NCBI GenBank assembly: GCA_938049385.1
Contig: CALIBQ010000024.1
Span: forward strand, 1 to 55,423
Reading direction: 5' to 3'
DNA: 55,423 bases
DNA from: an uncultured Anaerolineae bacterium
GTDB lineage: Bacteria; Chloroflexota; Anaerolineae; JACIWP01
The position numbers were made by a program, and so were the translations under genes. Below the pieces are notes generated by a model. That model worked only from the letters and a program-made list of their open reading frames with translations, searched no databases and was not told the origin of the DNA. How positions within the stretch are numbered: position 1 is the stretch's first letter; each line of letters opens with the position of its first letter. Shown piece by piece: positions 42,940 to 51,715 of the stretch.

Positions 42940-45900
42940 GATGCCTCCTCCGGACGCCCCATGTCCCCGGGGGATGACGATAGGCTGTGCGCCGGCGGCT
43001 TTGTCTCCACCGCGCGCATCGGTAGGGTGAAGGTGAACGTACTGCCGCGGCCCGGCTCGCTCTCCACCCAGATGCGGCCGCCGTGCATCTCCACGAACGA
43101 TTTCACAATGGCCAGCCCGAGGCCGGTGCCCTGGCACTGCTGGACACGCTCCGACTCGCCCCGGTAAAAACGGTCGAAAATCTTGCCCAGGTCCTCTTTG
43201 GGGATGCCGATACCGGTGTCCGCCACTTCCACGACGACGGCGGATTCCACAGGACGGGCGCGAATATCCACGCGTCCGCCGGCATCCGTGTAGAGTATCG
43301 CGTTCCCCACCAAGTTGACCAGCACCTGCGTCAAGCGATCCTTATCCGCCGTAATGAGGGGCAGTTCCTTATCCACGTGCACTTCCAGGGTCAGGCCGTT
43401 CTCGGCAGCCTGGCCGGCCATGGAGGCGGCCACCGAACGGATCAGCTCGCCCAGGTCCACCGGCATCATGTTCAGTTCAATGCGCCCCGTCTCAATGCGG
43501 CTGATGTCCAGCAAGTCGTTAATCAGAGACGTCAGCCGGTTGGCGTTCTCCTGGATGATCTTCAGAAAACGCTGTTGCGTCTCGTTCAGCTCTCCCACCG
43601 CGCCCATGACCAGCAGGTCGGTGTAACCCTTGATGGAGGTCATGGGGGTGCGCAGTTCATGCGAAACCGTTGAGACAAACTCGCTCTTGGCGCGGTCGGC
43701 TTCCACCTCGCGGGTGATATCGCGCAGGACCGTGACCAGGCCCAACAGTTCGTTCTGCTCGGTAAGCACCGGCGCGATGCTGGTGCTGATGATGCGTCCG
43801 CCGATTTCCAATTGGGTCTGCACCACCTGTGGGGGCTGGCCGGCCGCCAGCATGGCGTTCACTGCCTGGATGGCCCTCTGCCGGCCTTCCGGCTCTGCCG
43901 CGGCGAAGAAGTTGCGCACATCCTGCCCCAGCGCCGAAGAGGCCCTGGCCTCCAGTATGCGTTCCGCGGCGGTATTCATCAGGATCACCCGCCCATGCAT
44001 ATCGTTGACCAGGACGCCGTCGGCGATGGAGCGCAGGATGGCCTCGTTGCGCGAGGCCTCTTCCCTTTGCTGGCGCCACATAGCACCAAGGCGTTCCGCC
44101 TGTTCCGTGATAAGGCGGTACAGCGTGGCATTGTTAATGGCGGAAGCTACCTGCGACGCGGCCGCCGTCACCAAGGTCAGATGGCTTTCGTTGAAATAGT
44201 CCAACTGGTCGTGGAACAGGAAGAGAGCACCCAGGACATCCTCGCCGGCCAGTAGAGGAACGGCCAGCGCGCTTCTCGGCGGATTCGGCGTCCCTTCCAG
44301 CATCACCCAGCGCTCATCGCGCGTCGTATCGGGCACGATGGTGGGCTTGCGCTGGGTGATGACCCAGCCGGCCAGCCCCTGGTCGCGCCGCAGTTGGGTA
44401 ACCTGGCCCTCGCGCGGGATGGGGGTCGGCCGGCCGATGGCCGCCCGAATGACCAAGTACGGGGTGCGCTCATCCACCAGCATGATGAGACCCTCGGTGG
44501 CGCCTACCGCCTCCTGAAGGAGCTTGAGCGCCTGGTGCATGACACGATGCAGGTCCAGGCTGGAGCTCAGCTCGCGAGCGATGCGGTAGAGCGCCTGCAC
44601 CCGGTCGCGTTCCCTCCGCAGTTCGCGGGTGCGCTCCTCCACGCGCAGTTCCAACTGCCGGCTGAACGCCCACACCTCATCGTACAGCCGGGCGTTCTCA
44701 ATGGCCGTGGCCGCCATATTGGCGATCAGTTGACACTGCTGGATCTCCTCCTGGGAAAAGCGCCGGCGCTCCACCAGGCTCTCCAGCGTGATAACTCCTG
44801 TCACCTCATCCCGCACAATCAGCGGCACCACCAGCACGGAGCGCGGCCGGCGCACCTTCCAGAGCGCGCCCAGCTCGCGCTTCTCCTGCTCTGCCGGCAT
44901 ATCCTCGACCAAGATCACGCCTTTCTCTTCCATCACGCGGGACAGCACCGCATCGCCATCCAGCGGCACGCGGAAGATAGGGGCCGGCTCCTGGCCCGGC
45001 CGGTAATGTTCCGCCGCAATACGGCCGAACTCCCGCTCGGCATCGAACAGCAGGACAGCACTGCGCTCCACCTGGAAGAGGCGTGCCACCTCGTCCACCA
45101 CGGTCTGCAGGATGCGGCGCGGTTCCAGGGAGGAGCTGATAGCCTGGCCCACCTGGAGCATGGTCTCGGCCGCCTCGGCGCGCCGGCGCTCCAGCTCAAA
45201 CAGCCGGCGGTTCTCGATGGCGATGGCGGCCTGGCCGGCAAAGGTCTCCAGCGCCTCGATCGCGGCGGCGTCGGGAAGCCGGCGCTCGCGCGGGTCATCC
45301 ACGCTCAAGATGCCCAGCAGTTGCTGATTCTTGCCCCACAGCGGCACGATCAGCATATCGTTGGGATGCCATTCCCCCTCAGCAGTGGGCAGGCCGGCGC
45401 GGGGAGAGGTATACACATGCAGTTCCGCCCCCCACTCCCGGAAGCGCTGATGAGGGAAGAAATAGGTCTGGTTTCCAATGCGGTATTCGTCCTTCAGCAG
45501 GGCGAGGATTCTGGCCAAGGGTTGGCGCACCTTCTTCAGCTCTTCAAAGACCCTGATGGGCAGGCCGGCCGCGGCGACGCGCTCCAGCACCGGCGGGTCG
45601 CCGGCCGCCACGCTGAACATGACGATATTGAAGCCCACCGACTCCTGGATGGCATAGGCGGCGTCCTCCAACAGCTCTTCCAGCGGCCGGTCACTGCGGG
45701 CTTCCTGGGCGATATGGAAGAGGTGAGAGAGCTGTTCGGCCCGCCGGCGCAGGGTCTCGCGCTGACGCACCAGTTCCTCATAGCGCCAGGCGTTGCCGAC
45801 CGCGATGGAGGCCTGAGCGGCCAGCATGCCGGCAAACTCCACCTCGCCCTCGGCGAACACGGGCGGCATGGCGCGCGCTAGGAACAGCACACCCACCACC

Positions 45901-46292
45901 TGACCGGCGTAATCAATGGGGACAGCAAGGGCCGTCATGCCGTCCGCATCCTCCCCTGTCTGGGAACTGCCGGCGTGCAGGGCTTCAGCCAGCACGGGAT
46001 GCTGGGGCAGTTCCTGGGCCAGCGCCGGCAGGGCCTCTTCCTCCCAGCCGGCATGCGACAGGAGATGATAGGCCATGCCGGCGGGGTCCCTCAGCAAGAT
46101 ACAGCCGCGCCGTGCTCCCAGCGTCAGCACCGCCTCCTCCAGCACCTTATCCAGCAGGTGCTGGAGGTCCAGCGTACTGCTCAGCTCCTTGCTGATGCGC
46201 TGGATCGCCTCTAGTTGGATGATTCTCTGACGCAGTTCCGCGTCCGCCGGCGCCTGCGCCCCCGCTTTCTGCCGGATCACCGCACCCCTCAC
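42936..46292 (-). CDS. Large multi-GAF/PAS sensor histidine kinase
   Basis: 1118 aa without clear transmembrane segments, so probably cytoplasmic. From the N-terminus: four GAF-like domains (about 38-185, 195-375, 383-540 and 590-740), the last preceded by a coiled coil, then a PAS domain (about 765-870). The HisKA domain has the phospho-acceptor His878 in VSHELRTP, and the HATPase domain carries the N box (NLVGNAILYT), DTGIGIP and GTGLGLAIVK. It overlaps genes on both sides by four bases. Several GAF domains suggest integration of several small ligands or redox cues. Confidence 0.93.
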   Translation of the reverse strand: MRGAVIRQKAGAQAPADAELRQRIIQLEAIQRISKELSSTLDLQHLLDKVLEEAVLTLGARRGCILLRDPAGMAYHLLSHAGWEEEALPALAQELPQHPVLAEALHAGSSQTGEDADGMTALAVPIDYAGQVVGVLFLARAMPPVFAEGEVEFAGMLAAQASIAVGNAWRYEELVRQRETLRRRAEQLSHLFHIAQEARSDRPLEELLEDAAYAIQESVGFNIVMFSVAAGDPPVLERVAAAGLPIRVFEELKKVRQPLARILALLKDEYRIGNQTYFFPHQRFREWGAELHVYTSPRAGLPTAEGEWHPNDMLIVPLWGKNQQLLGILSVDDPRERRLPDAAAIEALETFAGQAAIAIENRRLFELERRRAEAAETMLQVGQAISSSLEPRRILQTVVDEVARLFQVERSAVLLFDAEREFGRIAAEHYRPGQEPAPIFRVPLDGDAVLSRVMEEKGVILVEDMPAEQEKRELGALWKVRRPRSVLVVPLIVRDEVTGVITLESLVERRRFSQEEIQQCQLIANMAATAIENARLYDEVWAFSRQLELRVEERTRELRRERDRVQALYRIARELSSSLDLHRVMHQALKLLQEAVGATEGLIMLVDERTPYLVIRAAIGRPTPIPREGQVTQLRRDQGLAGWVITQRKPTIVPDTTRDERWVMLEGTPNPPRSALAVPLLAGEDVLGALFLFHDQLDYFNESHLTLVTAAASQVASAINNATLYRLITEQAERLGAMWRQQREEASRNEAILRSIADGVLVNDMHGRVILMNTAAERILEARASSALGQDVRNFFAAAEPEGRQRAIQAVNAMLAAGQPPQVVQTQLEIGGRIISTSIAPVLTEQNELLGLVTVLRDITREVEADRAKSEFVSTVSHELRTPMTSIKGYTDLLVMGAVGELNETQQRFLKIIQENANRLTSLINDLLDISRIETGRIELNMMPVDLGELIRSVAASMAGQAAENGLTLEVHVDKELPLITADKDRLTQVLVNLVGNAILYTDAGGRVDIRARPVESAVVVEVADTGIGIPKEDLGKIFDRFYRGESERVQQCQGTGLGLAIVKSFVEMHGGRIWVESEPGRGSTFTFTLPMRAVETKPPAHSLSSSPGDMGRPEEAS

Positions 46293-47185
46293 GCAGATTC
46301 TGACGCTTTACGCCGCGCCTCGGCGGCCGCCTCCGTGATCTCGCGAATATCGGAGAAAGGCAGGGTCTTGTCGGTGATGACGCCGATCGCCAGCGACATG
46401 AGCGGTTCCTGGCGCCGGCGTCCTTCCGCATCCTCCACCAGGAGACAGCCGCGCTCACGGTCCTGGAAGGAATAGAAGGAACCGATGCCCTCGGTGAAGC
46501 GAGCGCTGAGCTGTTCGGCCAGGAGGGCCGGCCGGCCGCCGAAGGTCACCACGATGAAATCGCTCCCGCCCACGTGCCCAACGAAGTCCTGCGGGGTGCC
46601 GTGTTCGTTGATGACCTCGGTGATGACCATGGCGGTGAAGCGGAGCACGTCGTCGCCGGCGACAAACCCGTAGACGTCGGTGAACGGCGCAAAGGACTTG
46701 ATGCCGATGTACAGCACCGCCCAATCCTGCAGGCGCAGGAGCTTCTTCAACTGGTCCTCAATGAGGCGACTGCTCGGCAGACCGGTGACCGGGCTGGTCA
46801 AGCTCTCGTAGGTCGCGCGGCGCAGGGCGTTCTGCAGGCGGAGCCGCAGTTCCTCGATGTCAAAGGGTTTGGTGATGTAATCGTCGGCGCCCAGCTCCAG
46901 GCCGGCGATCTTGTCACTGCGGTCGTCCTTCTGGGTCAGGAACAATATGGGGATGTGGCTGGTGCGCAGGTTGGCGCGCAACTGCCGGCATACCTCATAG
47001 CCGTCAATGTCCGGCAGACGGATATCGAGGATGACCACATTCGGGATATGCCGCCGGCCCAGCTCCAGCGCGTCCCGGCCGCGGCTGGCGGTAAGAATCT
47101 CGTACCCCTGCGCCTCGAAGTAAATCTTCAGCATATTGGCGATGTCCACATCGTCTTCCACGATCAGGATGCGTCCCTTACTCAT
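46289..47185 (-). CDS. Response regulator with degenerate GGDEF domain
   Basis: 298 aa. Receiver domain (1 to about 122) with acidic pair EDD near residue 11, phospho-acceptor Asp54 (ILDIRLP) and KPF. The C-terminal domain (about 130-295) has the GGDEF fold, but the signature is GGSDF (206-210) and the metal-binding aspartates of the first strand are absent (VLYIGIKSF). Diguanylate cyclase activity is therefore unlikely; a GTP- or partner-sensing role is more plausible. Its stop overlaps the kinase start. Confidence 0.87.
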   Translation of the reverse strand: MSKGRILIVEDDVDIANMLKIYFEAQGYEILTASRGRDALELGRRHIPNVVILDIRLPDIDGYEVCRQLRANLRTSHIPILFLTQKDDRSDKIAGLELGADDYITKPFDIEELRLRLQNALRRATYESLTSPVTGLPSSRLIEDQLKKLLRLQDWAVLYIGIKSFAPFTDVYGFVAGDDVLRFTAMVITEVINEHGTPQDFVGHVGGSDFIVVTFGGRPALLAEQLSARFTEGIGSFYSFQDRERGCLLVEDAEGRRRQEPLMSLAIGVITDKTLPFSDIREITEAAAEARRKASESA

Positions 47186-47212
47186 GCGCTTCCTCCCCCA
47201 AAGGATAGCCTG

Positions 47213-48331
47213 TCACGGATACTGCGACTGCTGCCGGCGGCGGGCACGCACGCGGGCGATCTGCTCCTCCGTCAGCGGGCGGTCAAAGGCCCGCAGGCCA
47301 GCCAGCCGAAAGCCGTGCTGTTGGCCCAGCCGGGCGATAGTCTGCACCTGTTCCACCGTGATATCGCGGCCGAGGGTGTAGCTCTCCAGCCGGCCCTCCA
47401 GCGCCAAAATCATCACCTCCGCCATGCAGGCATACGCCGTGTGCGGCGGAAACCCGAAATCAAAGCCGAAATCTACTTCGCCGGGCACCTGCACCATTCC
47501 GCCGTCAATCACCAGCACATCATCGCGCTCCTGGGCGACGCGCGCCGAGACATCGCGCGGCCGGGCGATGTCGCACATCACCGCCCCACTGCGCAGATGA
47601 TGCGGCTCGATGATCGCTCCGATGGCCGAGCTGACGGTCAGCACCAGCTCCGCCCGCGCCACGTCATCCAGCCGCGTGGAGCCGACGAGGCGGGCGCGGG
47701 AAGCCGGCCGGAGCGCATCCAGCACTGCCTCGACCCGCGAGACATCGCGGCCGATGAGGATCAGCTCCTGCACCTCGCCGGCCAGGATATGCGCCGCCGC
47801 CCGCCCGATGGCGCCGGTGGCGCCCACCACCGCCGCGGTAGCGCGCTCTACCTCGATATCCATTTGTCTGGCGCCTTCGCGCACCGCCTCCAGCGCCACC
47901 GCCACAGTGTAGCTGTCGCCGGTGGTGACGGGGATGGAGAGATGGCGCGAAACGGTGATGCCGGCATCCCCCACCACCGAGGTGTATGCCCCCAGGCCCA
48001 GCAGTCTGGCGCCCAGCCTCTCCGCCAGCCGGCCGGTCTGGATAATCTTGCGGTACACCCGCTCCACCGGCAGGGACAGCATGCGCTCGGGCGTCAGTGG
48101 GCAGGCCACGAACCAACCTCCGACGGTGCGGCCGGTGCTCTCCGAGCGCACCCCTTCGATGCGGGAGATATACACCGGCGGGAAGAACTGGGAGAAGAAG
48201 TGGATGGCCGGCACCGGCAGGAGCGTGCCCAAGAGCGGATATTTGCGCTTCACATCCGCCTTTGGGTCCAGCGGATGGATGATGAAGGCAAAGTCATAGG
48301 GACCGGGTTCCCCATGTGTCTGCCCGCTCAT
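47213..48331 (-). CDS. Acyl-ACP reductase-like (AAR family) NAD(P)-dependent enzyme
   Basis: 372 aa resembling cyanobacterial long-chain acyl-ACP reductase. Shared features are the N-terminal domain with LGLGAYTSVV (AAR: ALGGFSSI), the Rossmann motif VVGATGAIG at about residue 168 and the late segment ACMAEVMILALEG. Cys302 sits where the AAR active-site cysteine does (ACFAES), and TLGRDITVEQV aligns with WGRNQITVDKM. AAR makes fatty aldehydes from acyl-ACP. No aldehyde deformylating oxygenase is in the window, and the substrate is not proven. It overlaps the upstream beta-helix gene by four bases. Confidence 0.75.
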   Translation of the reverse strand: MSGQTHGEPGPYDFAFIIHPLDPKADVKRKYPLLGTLLPVPAIHFFSQFFPPVYISRIEGVRSESTGRTVGGWFVACPLTPERMLSLPVERVYRKIIQTGRLAERLGARLLGLGAYTSVVGDAGITVSRHLSIPVTTGDSYTVAVALEAVREGARQMDIEVERATAAVVGATGAIGRAAAHILAGEVQELILIGRDVSRVEAVLDALRPASRARLVGSTRLDDVARAELVLTVSSAIGAIIEPHHLRSGAVMCDIARPRDVSARVAQERDDVLVIDGGMVQVPGEVDFGFDFGFPPHTAYACMAEVMILALEGRLESYTLGRDITVEQVQTIARLGQQHGFRLAGLRAFDRPLTEEQIARVRARRRQQSQYP

Positions 48332-49594
48332 GGCACTTCATCCTCCGGGTCGCGCGGATACAGACGCTGGTGCCGCTCGGCCCCGGGCAGGTCGAAATGA
48401 TAGCTGTCCTCGTAGCGGATATTTTTGGTGATAATGTTCTTGCCCGGCAGGGCGAAGACGACGGAATCGGACTCGATGGTGCGGGCGGGATAGATGATCA
48501 TGCCGGCGCCGATGCGGCAGTGATGGCCGACGCATCCGCCCAGCACTGGCAGGTTGATGGGTTCCAGCCGGCCGCGATGCCAGACCCGGATAGGCCGCTC
48601 CAACAAGTTGAAGTCGGTGAAGGTCGTGCCGGCGCCGATGAAGGTGTCCCGCCCCACCACGCACATCTGCAGGCAGGCGTTCTGCGCCACCATCGAGTTC
48701 TCCATCAACGTCGTCATAAACAGGGCCGCCCGGAAAGGCAGGTAGCACCCATCACTGACCACGCTCAGCATAAGCTGACAGCCTTCCATAAATATTGACA
48801 TGATTGCCGATGATGGAGTTGGTGATGACCACCCCGTTGCCGATGGTGCAGTTGTCCCCGATGTAGGTCGGCCCTTCGATGATGGCGTTGGGGTCAATGT
48901 AGGTATTGCGGCCTACTTTGACCAGCGCGGAGCTGGAGAGGAACTGCCGGCGCTCCACCAGCGAACGGAAGAGGATGCGCAGGCGGGTGGAGAGTTTGGA
49001 GAGGCCGGCCTCCATGCGCGCTCCCTCGGCGAAAATGCCGAACGGGGAGTTCGCAATGAAAAGATGCACCCAGTGCTCGATGGAGAGGAACGCCCGCAGA
49101 GGCACGAAAAAGGTCAAATCCCCCGTCTCGCGCGCCATATAGGTCGGGATGTGATAATAGCCGATCTCGCGCGCCATGGTGTCAATCACCAGTGGGCGCA
49201 CCAGCGGCTCCGGCCCGTGCGGGAAATAGAACATGTTGGCGATGTACACATTCCCTTCCCGCCGGATGCCGCTCTGTAGCGGCAGGGCATGGGTGGTGAT
49301 GGCCTTGTCATCCAGGGAGAAGGCGACGCGGCAGGCCTTGCCCAGTGCCCGAGCACCCTTGATGAACGCCTCCACAAAGGGGGCGTCGAAGAAGAGGTTG
49401 TCTTGGTAGGCCAGGGTTTCCTCGCCGTCCGGCGGGATTTCTTCCAGCGAATCCACGACGATCTCATGCGTGCAGTAGGGCGCCAGGACGTCGCGCTGCC
49501 AGAGCCAGAGGGGTTTGTTCATCACCCGCAGGTCGCGCGCCGGCTCATTGAAAGGAGCGATTTTCCGCCGATCGCGAATGATGACCTTTCTCAT
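48328..49594 (-). pseudogene. Left-handed beta-helix (hexapeptide repeat) protein, frameshifted
   Basis: The gene starts MRKVIIRDRRK (ATG 49594 with GGGGGAGAA upstream). An N-terminal domain of about 230 residues precedes hexapeptide repeats (ALVKVGRNTYIDPNAIIEG, IGDNCTIGNGVVI) typical of acyltransferases and sugar nucleotidyltransferases. The frame breaks near 48790-48794. Removing one T from the run of three (A on the given strand, 48790-48792) joins it to the rest (MEGCQLMLSVV through IIYPARTIESDSVV) for a protein of about 420 aa. The intact N- and C-termini suggest an assembly error or a very recent mutation. Function unknown; an O- or N-acyltransferase is possible. Confidence 0.8.
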
Positions 49595-49632
49595 TTCTCC
49601 CCCACCTGAACACCCGCCGCCATGCCGGCCGC

Positions 49633-50283
49633 TCAGCGCGCCGGCTTCTTCGGGATATAGAACCGACAGGCCGGGTCGCCCCGGGCAATGCAGGCAATCT
49701 CCTCCACGCGAAAGTCCTGCCCGCCGCTGACCCAATGCAGGCCTTCCTCCAAGATGCCCACCGCCACATCACAGCAGGGATCCTGACTGTGCCGGCCCCA
49801 GCAGACCGCACAGCGCTCGTTGCTCCAGATGTAATGGTCCTCGTGCTCCTCCAGCACCACAATCTGATCGCTGAAGCGGTTGAAGATGCTGGCAAAGGTC
49901 TCGGCGCCGATCTTGAGCTTCAGCCCCAGCGGTATCAGGCGCAGGGCCAGGTCGGCGATGCCGATAACCCCCTCGAACTCCCGCAGGCCGTACTTGAAGG
50001 TGGCGCGGCCGGCGCGTTTGGCCAACGCCCGGCCGCCGCGCCGGCCGTACATCTCCTCGAGCGCCTGTTGAATGCCAGAGAACTCGGCGAATTCGAACCC
50101 CAGCGCCAGGTCATTGGGCGGATAATTGTTGACGCGGTGGCGCAGGCCGGCGTAATTGAGCAGAGCATGGACGCCGTTCTTCCCCAGCACCTCTTCCAGG
50201 CCCAGCAGATAGGCCCGCGCCATGCGGTTGGAATAATAGTACCGCGGGGCCTCCGGCTCCAGCTTCAGTAAAGGTCCAGTCAT
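49633..50283 (-). CDS. V4R-domain ligand-binding protein
   Basis: 216 aa. The C-terminal half matches V4R (4-vinyl reductase) domains, small-molecule and hydrocarbon sensors also found in XylR-type regulators. It has the Cys-rich part CAVCWGRHSQDPCCDVAVG, then GLHWVSGGQDFRVEE and the ending CIARGDPACRF. The cysteines may bind metal. The N-terminal half contains an RRGGRALAKRAGR-type basic segment. It lies between the alpha/beta hydrolase and beta-helix genes. Binding of a lipid-like ligand is an inference from the family. Confidence 0.82.
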   Translation of the reverse strand: MTGPLLKLEPEAPRYYYSNRMARAYLLGLEEVLGKNGVHALLNYAGLRHRVNNYPPNDLALGFEFAEFSGIQQALEEMYGRRGGRALAKRAGRATFKYGLREFEGVIGIADLALRLIPLGLKLKIGAETFASIFNRFSDQIVVLEEHEDHYIWSNERCAVCWGRHSQDPCCDVAVGILEEGLHWVSGGQDFRVEEIACIARGDPACRFYIPKKPAR

Positions 50284-50357
50284 GTCAGCACCATTTCATC
50301 CATGATTTCCCAGGCGCGTCCCCGCGATCAGCCCCAGAGGCACGTGCGGAACTGCCT

Positions 50358-51143
50358 TCACGCCGGCGCCTGCAGGAACTCGAGCAGGACCTGGTGGAAG
50401 CGCTCGCTCTCGTCCAGCATGGGGTAATGGCGCGAATGCTCGAAGATGACACTGCGGCCGCGCGGCATCTGCTCCACCAGCTCGGCCTGGTTCGGGTTGA
50501 CGATGTTGTCATGCCGGCCGAAAATGCCCAGCACCGGCATAGTGAACTGATGCAGATAGGGCCGCAGGTCCATCTTCGCCAGCGAGCCGATGCTGTACGA
50601 GAAGGCCTGCATGGTGGTGCGGTTGATGTCCTGGATGAACATGCGGTACCAGCGCCGGTGATCGCGCGCGATCCAAGGGGCGTACAGCCGCATCACCGCC
50701 GGCAGGAAAAAGGGCACGTTCCACGCCAGCCAGCCGAAAGGCTGTTTGCCGGCGACCTTCAGCCAGAAGGAAAGGGATGATCCCACCACCGGGGAACCAA
50801 CAATGGCGGCCCGGCTCACCCGATGAGGGTATTTCAGCGCCACACAGAGCGATACACTGCCGCCCATGGAGTGGCCAAAGACCGGGGCCGATTCGATGCC
50901 CAGCCGGTCCATGAAGGTCTCCACCATGGAGACGTAATCGCTGATCTCGTAGTGCGGCTGTTTGGAAGATTCGCCGAAGCCCCAGAAATCAAGGGCATGC
51001 ACCCGGAAACTGCGCGACAGCACCTCCATCGTATCCCGCCAGTTGTTCCAGGAACCCAACCAGCAGTGCAGGAGGATGACCGGCCGGCCGCGCCCCACCG
51101 TCTCATAGTGTACGACGCCGCGCTCCGTGACGATGGAGGGCAT
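50358..51143 (-). CDS. Alpha/beta hydrolase with intact triad
   Basis: 261 aa. Oxyanion motif VILLHCWLGSW at about residue 22, nucleophile Ser92 in FGHSMGG, acid in GRHDNIV and the histidine in HSRHYPML. It is a close paralogue of the gene at 41740-42522, which has lost the serine. It is likely an esterase or acyl hydrolase. It is four bases downstream of the GTPase gene and 74 bases upstream of V4R, and that gap shows no clear promoter. Confidence 0.88.
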   Translation of the reverse strand: MPSIVTERGVVHYETVGRGRPVILLHCWLGSWNNWRDTMEVLSRSFRVHALDFWGFGESSKQPHYEISDYVSMVETFMDRLGIESAPVFGHSMGGSVSLCVALKYPHRVSRAAIVGSPVVGSSLSFWLKVAGKQPFGWLAWNVPFFLPAVMRLYAPWIARDHRRWYRMFIQDINRTTMQAFSYSIGSLAKMDLRPYLHQFTMPVLGIFGRHDNIVNPNQAELVEQMPRGRSVIFEHSRHYPMLDESERFHQVLLEFLQAPA

Positions 51144-51147
51144 ACCC

Positions 51148-51687
51148 TCAGCTCACCCCCTCCTCCAGGGTTTCCAGGATGGTGTACAGCAGTTCCAGCA
51201 GTACGTGCTTCACGCTCTCCTTATCCCGCGCCACGCAGGGCAAGACCTTGACGTCGCTGTTGATGCGCAGGGCAATGCGCAGGTCCTCCGGGCTCCAGGC
51301 GTCGGGCAGGTCCTGCTTGTTGGCGGCCACCACGAAGGGGACGCCGGCGTACTTCTTGAACACATCCAGGATCTGGCGCGCCTCGCGGAAGGTCTCCGAC
51401 TTCGTGCTGTCCACCATCAGCACGAACCCCAGCATACCCTCCGAAAGAATCTCCCACATGAAATCGAAGCGCTTCTGGCCGGGTGTGCCGAACAGGTACA
51501 GCACCAGGTCCTGGTCAATGGTGATGCGGCCAAAGTCCATGGCCACCGTCGTCTCTTCCTTGACTACCCGGCTGTTATCAGAGATGCGCCGTTCCGTGGA
51601 GACGACATCAATCTCGCTGATACTGCGGATGAATTCGGTTTTGCCGGCGGCAAACGGTCCGGTGATGACGATTTTGACGTTCTGCAT
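51148..51687 (-). CDS. CvnD/MglA-like small GTPase
   Basis: 179 aa. P-loop GPFAAGKTEF at about residue 10, then the segment TTVAMDFGRI with LVLYLFGTPGQKRFDFMWE, and NKQD for guanine specificity. This segment is typical of CvnD, the GTPase of actinobacterial conservons, and is related to MglA. Conservons pair it with a histidine kinase-like protein, a roadblock protein and DUF742. Here roadblock and DUF742 are absent, and a DUF4388 protein is encoded 28 bases upstream. ATG 51687 is chosen because the preceding in-frame residues are not family-like. Confidence 0.92.
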   Translation of the reverse strand: MQNVKIVITGPFAAGKTEFIRSISEIDVVSTERRISDNSRVVKEETTVAMDFGRITIDQDLVLYLFGTPGQKRFDFMWEILSEGMLGFVLMVDSTKSETFREARQILDVFKKYAGVPFVVAANKQDLPDAWSPEDLRIALRINSDVKVLPCVARDKESVKHVLLELLYTILETLEEGVS

Positions 51688-51715
51688 GATGATACCCCGT
51701 GTGCGAATATGGGTG

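Noticed and set aside
44394-48400. Long plus-strand frames opposite the histidine kinase and neighbouring genes
   Set aside because: Same reason: they oppose well-supported genes and show no domains or ribosome sites.
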